64,000 nt of DNA from Treponema sp. Lineage in GTDB: Bacteria > Spirochaetota > Spirochaetia > Treponematales > Treponemataceae. Positions within the stretch are counted from its first letter, which is position 1. Every line of letters begins with the position of its first letter. This document shows positions 15,180 to 23,603 of the stretch, piece after piece. Under the pieces are notes generated by a model, which was given only the letters and a program-made list of their open reading frames with translations, ran no database searches and was not told where the DNA came from. Location: assembly GCA_022510925.1 (NCBI GenBank), contig JAFLSO010000004.1, forward strand, positions 1 through 64,000, in the 5' to 3' direction. Both the position numbers and the translations under genes were made by a program.

Positions 15180-16298
15180 ATGTCAGATTATTTTGGAAAG
15201 GAAATCCCCAAGCTGGGATTCGGGCTCATGCGCCTTCCGCAGAAAAACGGATGCACGGACATTGAGCAGGTAAAGAGAATGGTCGATATGTTCCTGGGAG
15301 CGGGCCTCACGTATTTTGACACGGCGTTCGTCTACGGAACATCAGAGGAAGACACCAGGAAAGCTCTGGTGGAGCGCCACCCCAGGGAATCCTACACGCT
15401 GGCCACAAAGCTTAACGCGTCCATGATGGCGACAGACGAGAAAGCCGCGAGACAGCAGCTCTTCACAAGCCTGGAAAGGACCGGCGCAGGCTACTTTGAC
15501 TACTACCTCCTGCATGCGCTCATGGAGAACAACTACACCAAATACGACACATACCATCTGTGGGATTTTGTCCGCGAGCAGAAAGAGAGGGGGCTCATAA
15601 AGCACATGGGATTCTCGTATCATGCGGGGCCTGAGCTTCTGGACAGGATTCTTACAAATCACCCGGAGGTGGACTTCATACAGCTGCAGATAAATTACGC
15701 GGACTGGGAGAATCCCAAGGTGTCGTCCAGGGCGAACTATGAGGTGGCGCGCAGGCACGGAAAGTCCATAGTGGTAATGGAGCCCGTTAAGGGCGGCACT
15801 CTGGCCGACCCTCCCGAGGACGTGAAGAGACTGTTCAGGGACTGCAATCCCCGCGCGTCATGGTCATCATGGGCCATACGCTTCGCAGCATCGCTGGACG
15901 GAATAATGACAGTACTCTCCGGAATGTCATCCGTGGAGCAGATGGAGGACAACATCTCTTACATGAAGGATTTCACACCTCTTAATGACGATGAGCAGAG
16001 AATCATACAGCAGGCGCAGAGAATAATGGGCGCCTCCTCAACAATCCCGTGCACGTCATGCCGCTACTGCACCAAGGGCTGCCCCGCCGGCATTCCCATA
16101 CCGGAGATTTTCAATGCGGCAAACAAACTGACAGGAAACGGACAGAGGGCTCAGGCGCTCAGGGACTACAGGGCATGCGCCACGGAAGGCCACAGGGCAT
16201 CCGACTGCACGGAGTGCGGTCAGTGCGAGAGGGCGTGTCCCCAGCAGCTTCCTGTAAGGGAGAACCTCAGGCAGTGCGCGAAGCTTCTTGAGGCATGA
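15180..16298 (+). CDS. Aldo/keto reductase with two C-terminal 4Fe-4S motifs
   Basis: A 372-residue oxidoreductase. The first 270 residues are an aldo/keto reductase barrel: LGFGLMRLP opening, FDTAFVYG with the catalytic Asp/Tyr, ATKLN with the Lys, and YYLLHAL with the His. The C-terminus carries two ferredoxin-like clusters, CTSCRYCTKGCP and CTECGQCERACP. This fused form is common in anaerobes and is thought to pass electrons between ferredoxin and a carbonyl substrate; the substrate is unknown. An AGAGG site precedes the ATG. It follows a terminator, so it should have its own promoter, which I cannot place confidently. Confidence 0.9.
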   Translation: MSDYFGKEIPKLGFGLMRLPQKNGCTDIEQVKRMVDMFLGAGLTYFDTAFVYGTSEEDTRKALVERHPRESYTLATKLNASMMATDEKAARQQLFTSLERTGAGYFDYYLLHALMENNYTKYDTYHLWDFVREQKERGLIKHMGFSYHAGPELLDRILTNHPEVDFIQLQINYADWENPKVSSRANYEVARRHGKSIVVMEPVKGGTLADPPEDVKRLFRDCNPRASWSSWAIRFAASLDGIMTVLSGMSSVEQMEDNISYMKDFTPLNDDEQRIIQQAQRIMGASSTIPCTSCRYCTKGCPAGIPIPEIFNAANKLTGNGQRAQALRDYRACATEGHRASDCTECGQCERACPQQLPVRENLRQCAKLLEA

Positions 16299-16329
16299 GC
16301 CCGGAGGCGCGCCATCACGGTCATCAGAA

Positions 16330-16403
16330 TGAGAGATACGGGACTCGAACCCACAACCTTCGGCTCCGGAGGCCGACGCTCTATCCAGTTGAGCTAATCT
16401 CTC
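16330..16403 (-). tRNA. tRNA-Arg (anticodon CCG)
   Basis: A 74-base cloverleaf: acceptor GAGAGAT with ATCTCTC, D arm TAGCTCAACTGGATAGAGC, anticodon loop CTCCGGA with anticodon CCG (codon CGG), T arm GTGGGTTCGAGTCCCGT (16338 on). Discriminator A, no encoded CCA. Confidence 0.95.
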
Positions 16404-16434
16404 TTGCCCACGGGGGCTAAAATAAAGTAGAATC

Positions 16435-16463
16435 AAGATATAGTTTTAACGCAGAATTGTCAA
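16435..16463 (-). promoter_or_regulatory. Promoter of tRNA-Arg
   Basis: Minus strand TTGACA (16463-16458), 17 bases, TATCTT (16440-16435), about 25 bases before the tRNA start when transcription begins near 16428. Confidence 0.65.
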
Positions 16464-16490
16464 CATTCAGAGACAAGACAGAGGTGCAGA

Positions 16491-17078
16491 ATGGACGCCA
16501 TGATACTAGCATCATCTTCCCCGCGCAGGCAGGAGATTCTAAAGAAACTGGGTATTCCTTTCGTGGTGCGCCCGGCGAACATAGACGAGACCGCCCCAAA
16601 GGACATAAAGATAAGGGACGTGCCGGAATTCCTAGCGGCAAGGAAGGCCGCAGCGGTGTGCAGGAGCTATCCTGCCGAGGAGGAGCCGCTGTGGATTCTG
16701 GGCGCCGACACAATAATCGTGTACAGGAACAGGCTTTACGGCAAGCCCGCGAGCCGCGATGAGGCGGTGGAATTCATAAGGACGCTGCAGGGACACACCC
16801 ATGAGGTCATAACAGGCATGGCGCTCTACAGCGGAGCGGTGCATGACATGACAAGCCGCACCAGCATAAGCAAGGTTACGCTGGCTCCCATGAGCGACGC
16901 AGAGATTGAGTGGTACATAGGCACAGGCGAATGGCACGGAGCGGCCGGCGCATACCGCATACAGGGCCTTGCCTCCTGCTTCATAGAGAGGATACAGGGC
17001 ACGGAAAGCTCCGTCATGGGCTTGCCCATTTTTGAGCTTTATGATATGCTCCGGGAGCACGGTTATTCATTCATCTGA
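16491..17078 (+). CDS. maf: Maf-like nucleoside triphosphate pyrophosphatase
   Basis: A 195-residue house-cleaning enzyme of the Maf/HAM1-like fold, hydrolysing non-canonical or modified NTPs (dTTP/UTP or m7GTP type, subgroup not decided). Motifs seen are [12 protein letters not shown] (residues 6-17), GADTII near residue 71, GKPASRDEA and GAYRIQGLA, with the Lys and Asp positions of the family in place. AGGTG lies before the ATG. A likely rpsB promoter is embedded in its 3' end. Confidence 0.9.
   Translation: MDAMILASSSPRRQEILKKLGIPFVVRPANIDETAPKDIKIRDVPEFLAARKAAAVCRSYPAEEEPLWILGADTIIVYRNRLYGKPASRDEAVEFIRTLQGHTHEVITGMALYSGAVHDMTSRTSISKVTLAPMSDAEIEWYIGTGEWHGAAGAYRIQGLASCFIERIQGTESSVMGLPIFELYDMLREHGYSFI
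17022..17050 (+). promoter_or_regulatory. Probable promoter of the rpsB operon, inside maf
   Basis: TTGCCC (17022-17027), 17 bases, TATGCT (17045-17050), lying in the last codons of maf. It would give an rpsB leader of about 180 bases. Confidence 0.5.
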
Positions 17079-17091
17079 ATACAGTGCCGGG

Positions 17092-17167
17092 CATTGGGCA
17101 GGCAGTCTGCATTCGCCCAGTGTTACGAAATTATCCGGGCATGGCAGGGAGGAATCCGCGTCATGCC
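17092..17167 (+). promoter_or_regulatory. Structured rpsB leader
   Basis: CATTGGGC (17092-17099) can pair with GCCCAGTG (17115-17122) around an inner GCAG/CTGC hairpin, and GGCATG (17138-17143) with CATGCC (17162-17167), the second stem enclosing the sequence AGGGAGGA and the start codon of a short ORF. Such a leader fits autogenous control of S2 synthesis, known in other bacteria, but the motif here does not match a class I recognise. Confidence 0.4.
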
Positions 17168-17246
17168 ACGAGAATCAGGTCAGGTGGAAAACTTGCGCCA
17201 TGCCAATGGTCAGAAGTTTTCCGGGAAGGAGTTATCATGGCAGTAG
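17163..17246 (+). CDS. Possible 27-codon leader peptide overlapping the rpsB start
   Basis: ATG at 17163 is preceded nine bases earlier by a strong ribosome site AGGGAGGA (17146-17153). The frame runs for 27 codons and stops at TAG ten bases inside rpsB, in a different frame. Ribosomes ending here would be placed on the rpsB start, so it could couple or compete with S2 translation. It is short and its sequence ([11 protein letters not shown] and onward) matches nothing I know, so it may be fortuitous. Confidence 0.4.
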   Translation: MPRESGQVENLRHANGQKFSGKELSWQ

Positions 17247-18112
17247 TAACCATGAAGAGTCTGCTTGAGTCCGGCGTTCATTTCGGACATCAGGTAAAGC
17301 GTTGGGACCCGCGCATGAAGAAGTACATCTTCGCAGAGCGCAACGGCATTCACATCATCGATCTGCAGAAGACAATCACTGCGATCAAAGACAGCTACGA
17401 TGAAATCCGCAAGGTAGCGGCATCAGGAAAATCAGTCCTTTTCGTAGGAACAAAGAAACAGGCGCAGCAGGCCGTGCAGAAAGAGGCTGAGCGCTGCGGA
17501 ATGTATTACGTGAACAACCGCTGGCTCGGCGGTACGCTTACGAATTTCTCCACGATTAAAAAATCACTTCTCCGCCTTAAGAAAATCGAGAAGATGGAGA
17601 TAGACGGAACGTTCGACAATCTTACCAAAAAAGAGGTCGCGCAGCTCCTTAAGGAGAAAGAGAGACTCACTAAGAATTACGGCGGCATGAAGGACATGAA
17701 GGAGCTCCCCGGCGCAATCTTCATAATCGACACCCACAAGGAGCAGATAGCGGTGGCTGAGGCCCGCCGCATGGGAATCCCCATCGTGGCCATAGTTGAC
17801 ACAAACTGCAATCCCGAGGGAATAGACTTCCCCATTCCCGGAAACGATGACGCCATCCGCGCCATAAGCCTGTTCACATCCATAATCGCGAACGCCGTTC
17901 TTGAGGCGGACAACGAGCAGGGCCTTAAGATAATAGACACCCTGGGCGACGAGGAGGAAATCACCACGGACGCCTCCACCAAGAAAGAGGACGAGGAAAT
18001 CGTGGACTACTCGAACTACCAGCCTGCGGAGAACGCGGAGAAAGAGGAGGCCGAGGAAGAGAAGCCTGAGGACAGCCTCATAGACGAAGACAAGGCGTAC
18101 GAGGAGAAATAA
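17237..18112 (+). CDS. rpsB: Ribosomal protein S2
   Basis: A 291-residue 30S subunit protein. Diagnostic stretches are [43 protein letters not shown] and [24 protein letters not shown]. The last 50 residues are an acidic tail rich in Glu ([12 protein letters not shown]) not found in the short form of the protein. The ATG at 17237 has AAGGAG five bases upstream; a longer in-frame reading back to 17084 covers untranslated leader. The first third uses ATC/ATT for Ile whereas later parts use ATA. It leads the rpsB-tsf pair, one base apart. Confidence 0.97.
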   Translation: MAVVTMKSLLESGVHFGHQVKRWDPRMKKYIFAERNGIHIIDLQKTITAIKDSYDEIRKVAASGKSVLFVGTKKQAQQAVQKEAERCGMYYVNNRWLGGTLTNFSTIKKSLLRLKKIEKMEIDGTFDNLTKKEVAQLLKEKERLTKNYGGMKDMKELPGAIFIIDTHKEQIAVAEARRMGIPIVAIVDTNCNPEGIDFPIPGNDDAIRAISLFTSIIANAVLEADNEQGLKIIDTLGDEEEITTDASTKKEDEEIVDYSNYQPAENAEKEEAEEEKPEDSLIDEDKAYEEK

Positions 18113-18113
18113 A

Positions 18114-18950
18114 ATGGCAGCAATCACAGCATCAATGGTCAAGGAGCTGCGCGAGAAAACAGGCGCAGGCATGATGGACTGCAAGAAAGCCCTTATGGAG
18201 AATGACGGCGACATGAACGCGGCGGAGAAGCTCCTTAAAGAGAAAGGGCTGGCCGCCGTGGCCAAACGCGCGGAGCGCGCCACCAGCGAGGGTCGCATTT
18301 TCGTGCGCCAGACAGGCTCCAGAATCGCGGTGGCAGAGCTGGTGTGCGAGACGGACTTCGTGTCAAACAACGAGGATTTCAAGGCAAGCGGAGAGAAAAT
18401 CCTGGACCTTATCTTTGAGAAAGGCTACACGCAGGTGGAGCAGGAGCTTACCGACGTGCTTCTGGACTTCGCGACACGCACGCGCGAGAACATGAGCCTA
18501 AGCAAAGTGCGCGTTTTTGACGTTCCCGAGAACGCCGTTCCCGGCATTTACGTCCACTCCGACTCAAAGAGCGCCGCGGTCACAATCATAAAGGGCTCCA
18601 CTGACGAGCGCGTTGCCACGTTCGCAAAAGACTGCTCCATGCACCTGGCGGCATTCACGCCCGCGTACATCAGGCAGTCCGACGTCCCGGAGAGCTACAT
18701 CAGCGAGCAGAAGGAGATTTTCCGCGCGCAGATGGACAACGACGAGAAGACCGCCGGCAAGCCCGAGAACGTAAAGGACGGCATCCTTCAGGGAAAAATC
18801 AAAAAGCATCTGGCGGAGATATGCTTCGTGGACCAGATGTTCGTGAAGGACGACAAAAAATCCGTGAGCGCAAAGCTTGACGAGGTTGGAAAAGAAGTGG
18901 GCGCCAAACTGGAATTCGGCGAGGTGGCTTTATTCCTTCTTGGTAAGTAA
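18114..18950 (+). CDS. tsf: Elongation factor Ts
   Basis: A 278-residue guanine nucleotide exchange factor for EF-Tu. The N-terminal UBA-like part ELREKTGAGMMDCKKAL is diagnostic, followed by the core with VAELVCETDFVSNNEDF, which contacts EF-Tu. It starts one base after the rpsB stop, with GAGGAG in the end of rpsB as ribosome site, so the two are translationally coupled. A terminator follows. Confidence 0.97.
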   Translation: MAAITASMVKELREKTGAGMMDCKKALMENDGDMNAAEKLLKEKGLAAVAKRAERATSEGRIFVRQTGSRIAVAELVCETDFVSNNEDFKASGEKILDLIFEKGYTQVEQELTDVLLDFATRTRENMSLSKVRVFDVPENAVPGIYVHSDSKSAAVTIIKGSTDERVATFAKDCSMHLAAFTPAYIRQSDVPESYISEQKEIFRAQMDNDEKTAGKPENVKDGILQGKIKKHLAEICFVDQMFVKDDKKSVSAKLDEVGKEVGAKLEFGEVALFLLGK

Positions 18951-18964
18951 TCAGATTTTTCTAA

Positions 18965-19003
18965 GGGGCTGTCGCCGTATTCCGGCAGCCCCGGTTATTT
19001 TTA
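18965..19003 (+). terminator. Terminator after tsf
   Basis: GGGGCTG (18965-18971) pairs with CAGCCCC (18986-18992), with three further inner pairs, followed by an interrupted T-run (TTATTTTT). It would separate rpsB-tsf from frr onward, perhaps partially. Confidence 0.65.
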
Positions 19004-19090
19004 GCGGACGTGGCGGAAATCCTGCAAGCGGACTCCGGCACACCGCAGCACGACCGCATATTTTTCGCGGAGCATAACAAGGAGCATTTC

Positions 19091-19630
19091 ATGGCAGACA
19101 ACGAAAGCCGCATGGAAAAGACAGTGAGCGCGCTCAAAGAGGAATTCAAGACCATCCGCACAGGACGGGCAAGCGCGAATCTTTTTGACCGCGTGAGAGT
19201 CGATTATTACGGAACCCCTACCCCGCTAAGTCAGGTGGGCACCATCTCCATTCCGGAAGCCCGTCTTGTGGTAATCTCTCCGTTCGACAAATCACTCATA
19301 AAAGAGATTGAGAAAGGCATACAGAAAGCGGAGCTGGGGCTCAATCCATCAAACGACGGAAAAGTAATACGCATATCCATACCGCCTCTTACTGCTGACC
19401 GCCGCAAGGAGCTGGTCAAGCAGGCAAAGAATTCCGCGGAGAACTACCGCACCACAATCCGCAACATAAGGCGTGACGGTAACGATGAGCTTAAGAAGCA
19501 GCAGAAAGCTGGCGAAATCACAGAGGACGAGCTCAAGAGCGAGACTGACAAGCTTCAGAAACTCACGGACAAATACATAGACGAGATAAACAAGCTTTAC
19601 GAGACAAAAGAAAAAGAGATAATGGAATAG
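19091..19630 (+). CDS. frr: Ribosome recycling factor
   Basis: A 179-residue protein that, with EF-G, splits post-termination ribosomes. It shows the three-helix-bundle pattern, with FKTIRTGRASANLFDRVRVDYYG, PLTADRRKELVKQAK and RNIRRDGNDELKK as family signatures. The start at 19091 has GGAG six bases before it; an upstream in-frame start at 19010 adds a non-homologous stretch and is rejected. It sits three bases before uppS. Confidence 0.97.
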   Translation: MADNESRMEKTVSALKEEFKTIRTGRASANLFDRVRVDYYGTPTPLSQVGTISIPEARLVVISPFDKSLIKEIEKGIQKAELGLNPSNDGKVIRISIPPLTADRRKELVKQAKNSAENYRTTIRNIRRDGNDELKKQQKAGEITEDELKSETDKLQKLTDKYIDEINKLYETKEKEIME

Positions 19631-19633
19631 ACC

Positions 19634-20344
19634 GTGGAGCAGACAGATAAGAACGCCCTGCCCCGCCATGTGGGAATAATCATGGACGGGAACGGGCGCT
19701 GGGCGCAGCAGAAAAATCTTCCCCGCACAAAAGGGCACGAGCAGGGCCTCACATGCGCCAAGGAGATTGTAAAGGCCGCCTCGGACCTGGGGCTTTCTTA
19801 TCTTACGCTTTACGTTTTCTCCACGGAGAACTGGAAGCGCACGGAGCAGGAGGTGGGATTTTTGATGGGCCTTATCCACACGAACCTGCGCGCCCAGTTC
19901 AGTTTCTACAAAGAGAACGGAATACGGCTTAAGATTCTGGGAGACAAAACCCGGCTGCCGGAGCAAATACAGAAAGACATTCAGGACGCAGAGAAAGAGA
20001 CCGGGCAGTTTGAGGGGCTTACGGTATGCCTTGCCATAAATTACGGCGCCCGGGACGAAATAATCCGCGCCGTAAGAAAATCCATGGACAAAGGAAGCCG
20101 GGCACAGGACTTTACGGAGACTGACCTTACGGAAAATTTTGACTTACCGGAGCTTCCTGACATGGACTTTCTTATACGCACGGGCGGCGAGCAGCGTCTC
20201 TCAAATTTCATGCTGTGGCACGCGGCATACGCGGAGCTTCTGTTCACGGACACGCTCTGGCCTGACTACAACAAAGATGAATTTTATTCTGACATCGCGG
20301 AATTCCAGAAGCGTAACAGACGTTTTGGAGGTGTGCTGAAATGA
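19634..20344 (+). CDS. uppS: Undecaprenyl pyrophosphate synthase
   Basis: A 236-residue cis-prenyltransferase that builds the C55 lipid carrier for cell-wall precursors from farnesyl and isopentenyl diphosphate. The catalytic motif HVGIIMDGNGRWA is at residues 12-24, TLYVFSTENWKR near 57-68, and the C-terminal DFLIRTGGEQRLSNFMLWHAAYAE binds the pyrophosphate. It starts at GTG three bases after frr and ends in an ATGA overlap with cdsA. Dxr downstream makes its isoprenoid precursors, so the operon links supply and use. Confidence 0.95.
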   Translation: MEQTDKNALPRHVGIIMDGNGRWAQQKNLPRTKGHEQGLTCAKEIVKAASDLGLSYLTLYVFSTENWKRTEQEVGFLMGLIHTNLRAQFSFYKENGIRLKILGDKTRLPEQIQKDIQDAEKETGQFEGLTVCLAINYGARDEIIRAVRKSMDKGSRAQDFTETDLTENFDLPELPDMDFLIRTGGEQRLSNFMLWHAAYAELLFTDTLWPDYNKDEFYSDIAEFQKRNRRFGGVLK

Positions 20345-21246
20345 CCGCTAAAACCCTTATATCACGGCTGGCTGTTTTTTTCCTGGGCCTTCCACTTATG
20401 CTGCTCATAGCGTGGCTTCCGTATTTCAACCATCTGGGGCTGCATGTTCTGATAATTCTTTTCGCGTTCTTAGGCTCCAACGAGCTCTACACTATCTTCA
20501 GCAAGAGAATTCCGCTTTTACCGCGGCCTTTTTTAGTGGGGCTCTCAGTGCTGCTCCCCGTCTCCTCCGCATTCCATGCCGTATTCCCCGCAATCACGCA
20601 GAGGCCGCTCGGCGTGGGACAGGAAATCGTCACATACTTTCTTATAGCGTCCGTTCTTCTTATACTTGCGGCTGAGGTTTTCACCGCGAAAGAATTCAGC
20701 GCCTCCAACGCGCGCATGGCGGGCTCAGTGTTCATAGTCATTTACACAGGCTACCTGATTACATTTGTCTCCAGGCTGACTGTTTTCTCATCCATAATAA
20801 ACGGAGAGAGGACGAACGTATCCACCGCATACTGCGCGGCTTTTCTTATGATGGTGTTTCTGTGCGACAGCATCGCATGGTTCTTCGGCGTGCTGCTGGG
20901 CAGGAGCAACAGGGGCATTGTGGCCGCCAGCCCCAACAAAAGCATAATGGGGTTCATAGGCGGTCTTGCGGGCAGCATGGGAGCGGGCGCCCTCGCATGG
21001 TTCATATGGCGTGATGTTTTCGCAGGCTCCATTCTGAAGATGCTGGCCATAGGGGCAGTGCTTGCTTTCTCATCAATCGTGGGCGATCTTGCGGAGTCTG
21101 TGTTCAAGCGATGCGCGGACGTGAAGGATTCAGGCAGGGCCGTTCCCGGACGTGGCGGCGCTCTGGACTCGCTGGACTCCATACTTATGTCCGCGCCGGT
21201 ATTCTACGCGCTGGTCTCAATCATCTACCACCCCGGGCTTTTCTAG
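20341..21246 (+). CDS. cdsA: Phosphatidate cytidylyltransferase
   Basis: A 301-residue integral membrane enzyme with about eight hydrophobic segments that makes CDP-diacylglycerol from phosphatidate and CTP. The C-terminal signature is clear (SIVGDLAESVFKR, then KDSGRAVPGRGG), but three normally conserved positions differ: Arg 271 where His is usual, Ala 274 for a large hydrophobic, and Ser 277 for Arg. The start ATG overlaps the uppS stop. Whether the changes alter activity is not visible; the operon position argues that it is functional. Confidence 0.9.
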   Translation: MTAKTLISRLAVFFLGLPLMLLIAWLPYFNHLGLHVLIILFAFLGSNELYTIFSKRIPLLPRPFLVGLSVLLPVSSAFHAVFPAITQRPLGVGQEIVTYFLIASVLLILAAEVFTAKEFSASNARMAGSVFIVIYTGYLITFVSRLTVFSSIINGERTNVSTAYCAAFLMMVFLCDSIAWFFGVLLGRSNRGIVAASPNKSIMGFIGGLAGSMGAGALAWFIWRDVFAGSILKMLAIGAVLAFSSIVGDLAESVFKRCADVKDSGRAVPGRGGALDSLDSILMSAPVFYALVSIIYHPGLF

Positions 21247-21264
21247 CCGCAAGGAAAATTACTC

Positions 21265-22374
21265 ATGGGAAAGAGAGTTCTCGTCCTGGGCTGCACGGGC
21301 TCCATAGGCAGCCAGACACTGGACATAATACGAAACATGCCGCAGGATTTTACGCTGTGCGGAGTGGCGGCCGGCAAAAACGAAAAGGCCGTCAGCGCGC
21401 TGTGCGGGGAATTCAAGTGCGCAGGAACGGTTTTCTCGCGGGACGGCAATGAGGGATTAAGGAATCTTATAGAATCGTGCGGAGCGGACATAGCCGTGAA
21501 CGGAATCTCGGGAAGCGCGGGCCTTATGCCGTCAGCAATGGCGCTGGAGGCCGGGATGGATCTGGCGCTGGCAAACAAGGAGACCGTGGTGATGGCATGG
21601 AATCTGATAAGGCAGATTTCAGAGAGGACAGGCGCCCGGATAATTCCTGTGGACTCCGAGCACTCCGCAATATTCAATCTTACACAGAGAATCGGCCCGG
21701 AAAACATAAGCCAGATAATAATCACCGCGAGCGGAGGACCTTTCCGCGAATACTCCCCCGAGCAGCTTAAAGAAGTTACTGCAGACGACGCGCTCCGCCA
21801 CCCCACATGGAGCATGGGGCCGAAAATAACAGTTGACAGCGCGAGCCTTGCGAACAAGGGGCTTGAGGTCATAGAGGCGGTGAGGCTTTTCGATGTACCA
21901 GCGGAGCATGTGAAAGTGGCCGTCCATCCGCAGAGCCTGGTCCACTCGCTGGTGCGGACCAAGGACGGCATGCTATACGCGCAGATATCAAATCCCGACA
22001 TGAGGCATCCCATTCTGGGCGCGCTTGTGTGGCCAGAGAACAGAGAGAATTATCTGGAGCCTTTCGAGCTTTTCGGAAATACAATGACATTCTCCAAACC
22101 CAGGACGGATTTATTTACCATGATCGGCCTGGCATACAAGTGCGCGGAGAAGAGCTCGTCATACACCATAGCGTTCAACGCGGCTAATGAGGCGGCGGTG
22201 GCGGCATTTCTGGAGCACAAGATAAATTTCCTGAGCATCGCCGACGTGGTGGAGGACACACTGCAGGACGACTGGTCCATGATTCCCGGAACGCTTGATG
22301 AGGTCATGGAGGCAGACCGCCGCGCACGGGAGAAAGCCGCAGTCCGCATAGAAAGCATAAGAGGTTCCCTGTGA
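21265..22374 (+). CDS. dxr: 1-deoxy-D-xylulose 5-phosphate reductoisomerase
   Basis: A 369-residue enzyme catalysing the first committed step of the MEP isoprenoid pathway with NADPH and a divalent metal. It has the NADPH-binding GCTGSIGSQTL (residues 9-19), LANKETVVMA, the metal-binding PVDSEHSAIF, ASGGPFR and WSMGPKITVDSASLANKGLE. Fosmidomycin-type inhibitors target this family. It ends in a GTGA overlap with rseP. Confidence 0.97.
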   Translation: MGKRVLVLGCTGSIGSQTLDIIRNMPQDFTLCGVAAGKNEKAVSALCGEFKCAGTVFSRDGNEGLRNLIESCGADIAVNGISGSAGLMPSAMALEAGMDLALANKETVVMAWNLIRQISERTGARIIPVDSEHSAIFNLTQRIGPENISQIIITASGGPFREYSPEQLKEVTADDALRHPTWSMGPKITVDSASLANKGLEVIEAVRLFDVPAEHVKVAVHPQSLVHSLVRTKDGMLYAQISNPDMRHPILGALVWPENRENYLEPFELFGNTMTFSKPRTDLFTMIGLAYKCAEKSSSYTIAFNAANEAAVAAFLEHKINFLSIADVVEDTLQDDWSMIPGTLDEVMEADRRAREKAAVRIESIRGSL

Positions 22375-23570
22375 CCGTTATCTGGGGAATTCTGGGACTG
22401 GGGGTCCTGGTGTTCTGGCACGAGCTGGGGCACTACGTGGCGGCAAGGCTGTGCGGAGTGAAAGTTGTGGCTTTCAGTCTGGGCATGGGTCCCGTGATAT
22501 TTCACCGCACAGTGACGAGGGGGGATAACTCCACCGACTGGCGGCTTTCCCTCATACCGTTCGGCGGATACTGCGCCATGAAGGGCGAGGATGATTTTGC
22601 GGCCGCATTGGAGAGCGGGCAGAAAGAGATACCCGGCGGGCCTGACAGTTTCTACGGAACGCACCCTTTGAGGCGGGTCATCATAGCGTTCGCGGGCCCG
22701 CTGTTCAACCTGATTCTGGCTTTCATCGCGCTGATGGTAATAGGGCTCTCAGGCTACACATACCTAAGCGCGGGGACATCTGTAATCATGGCGGACGAGG
22801 TCTATGAGGGCATGGAGTCTCCCGCTCACAACGCAGGCATGCGGACTGGCGATAAAATACTGGCCATGGACGGCCGTCCCGCGCTAGATTTCTCTGACAT
22901 AGCGGAATACGTCTCCTCGCGCCCCGGGAAGGACATAGTTTTCACGGTGGAGCGCGCGGATGCGGAATACACCGGCTCAGAGGGCATTATTCACGGGGCG
23001 GATTCAAGCCCATCCTCAGAGGCACAGGATCCGGCGAAAATCCTTTACATAACGGTCCGCCCTGCGCTGGACAAAGAGACCGCTTCGGGAAAGATAGGGA
23101 TTGTCTCCTCCCCCGACTCCGTGGAGGAGCGCGTGGTTCCAGGAAAGGGCATATTCGGCTCTGCCCGGTACGCCGCGGAGCGTATCGCCCAGTTCGTGAC
23201 GCTCACTTTCAGAAGCATAGGCATACTCTTTAAGGGCGTCAGGATAACAAGCGCCGTCTCCGGACCCGCGCGCATAGCAACCATGCTGGGAGAGGCAGTG
23301 AGCATGGGATTCTCCGGTGGAATAAAGAACGGCATAGTGAGCACGCTGGATTTCCTTTCTCTTATAAGCCTGGCCCTGTTCATATCGAACCTGCTTCCCA
23401 TCCCCGTTTTAGACGGAGGTCAGATAATATTCTCCCTTGCGGAGGCCGTAAGCCGCAGGAGGCTCTCACCTAAATTCTTATATCGCATAAAGATTGCGGG
23501 CCTCATAATAGTCGGCTCCCTGGCGGTCCTTGCCATAAGCGGCGACTTATTGTATTTTATAAAACGTTAG
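22371..23570 (+). CDS. rseP: Site-2 protease RseP
   Basis: A 399-residue intramembrane zinc metalloprotease that cuts transmembrane segments, such as anti-sigma factors or leftover signal peptides. The zinc motif HELGH is at residues 17-21 in the first membrane segment, the second metal ligand lies in NLLPIPVLDGGQ near the C-terminus, and a PDZ domain spans roughly 130-230. A Ser/Glu-rich insertion sits in the PDZ region. It starts at GTG overlapping the dxr stop. The substrate is not encoded in this window as far as I can tell. Confidence 0.95.
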   Translation: MTVIWGILGLGVLVFWHELGHYVAARLCGVKVVAFSLGMGPVIFHRTVTRGDNSTDWRLSLIPFGGYCAMKGEDDFAAALESGQKEIPGGPDSFYGTHPLRRVIIAFAGPLFNLILAFIALMVIGLSGYTYLSAGTSVIMADEVYEGMESPAHNAGMRTGDKILAMDGRPALDFSDIAEYVSSRPGKDIVFTVERADAEYTGSEGIIHGADSSPSSEAQDPAKILYITVRPALDKETASGKIGIVSSPDSVEERVVPGKGIFGSARYAAERIAQFVTLTFRSIGILFKGVRITSAVSGPARIATMLGEAVSMGFSGGIKNGIVSTLDFLSLISLALFISNLLPIPVLDGGQIIFSLAEAVSRRRLSPKFLYRIKIAGLIIVGSLAVLAISGDLLYFIKR

Positions 23571-23603
23571 GCTCGCTCAGATTTTTTTAACGGAGTGTTT
23601 CAT

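Noticed and set aside
17079..17236. A known S2 leader class
   Set aside because: The stems are plausible but I see none of the conserved pieces of described S2 leader motifs, so it is kept only as a candidate.
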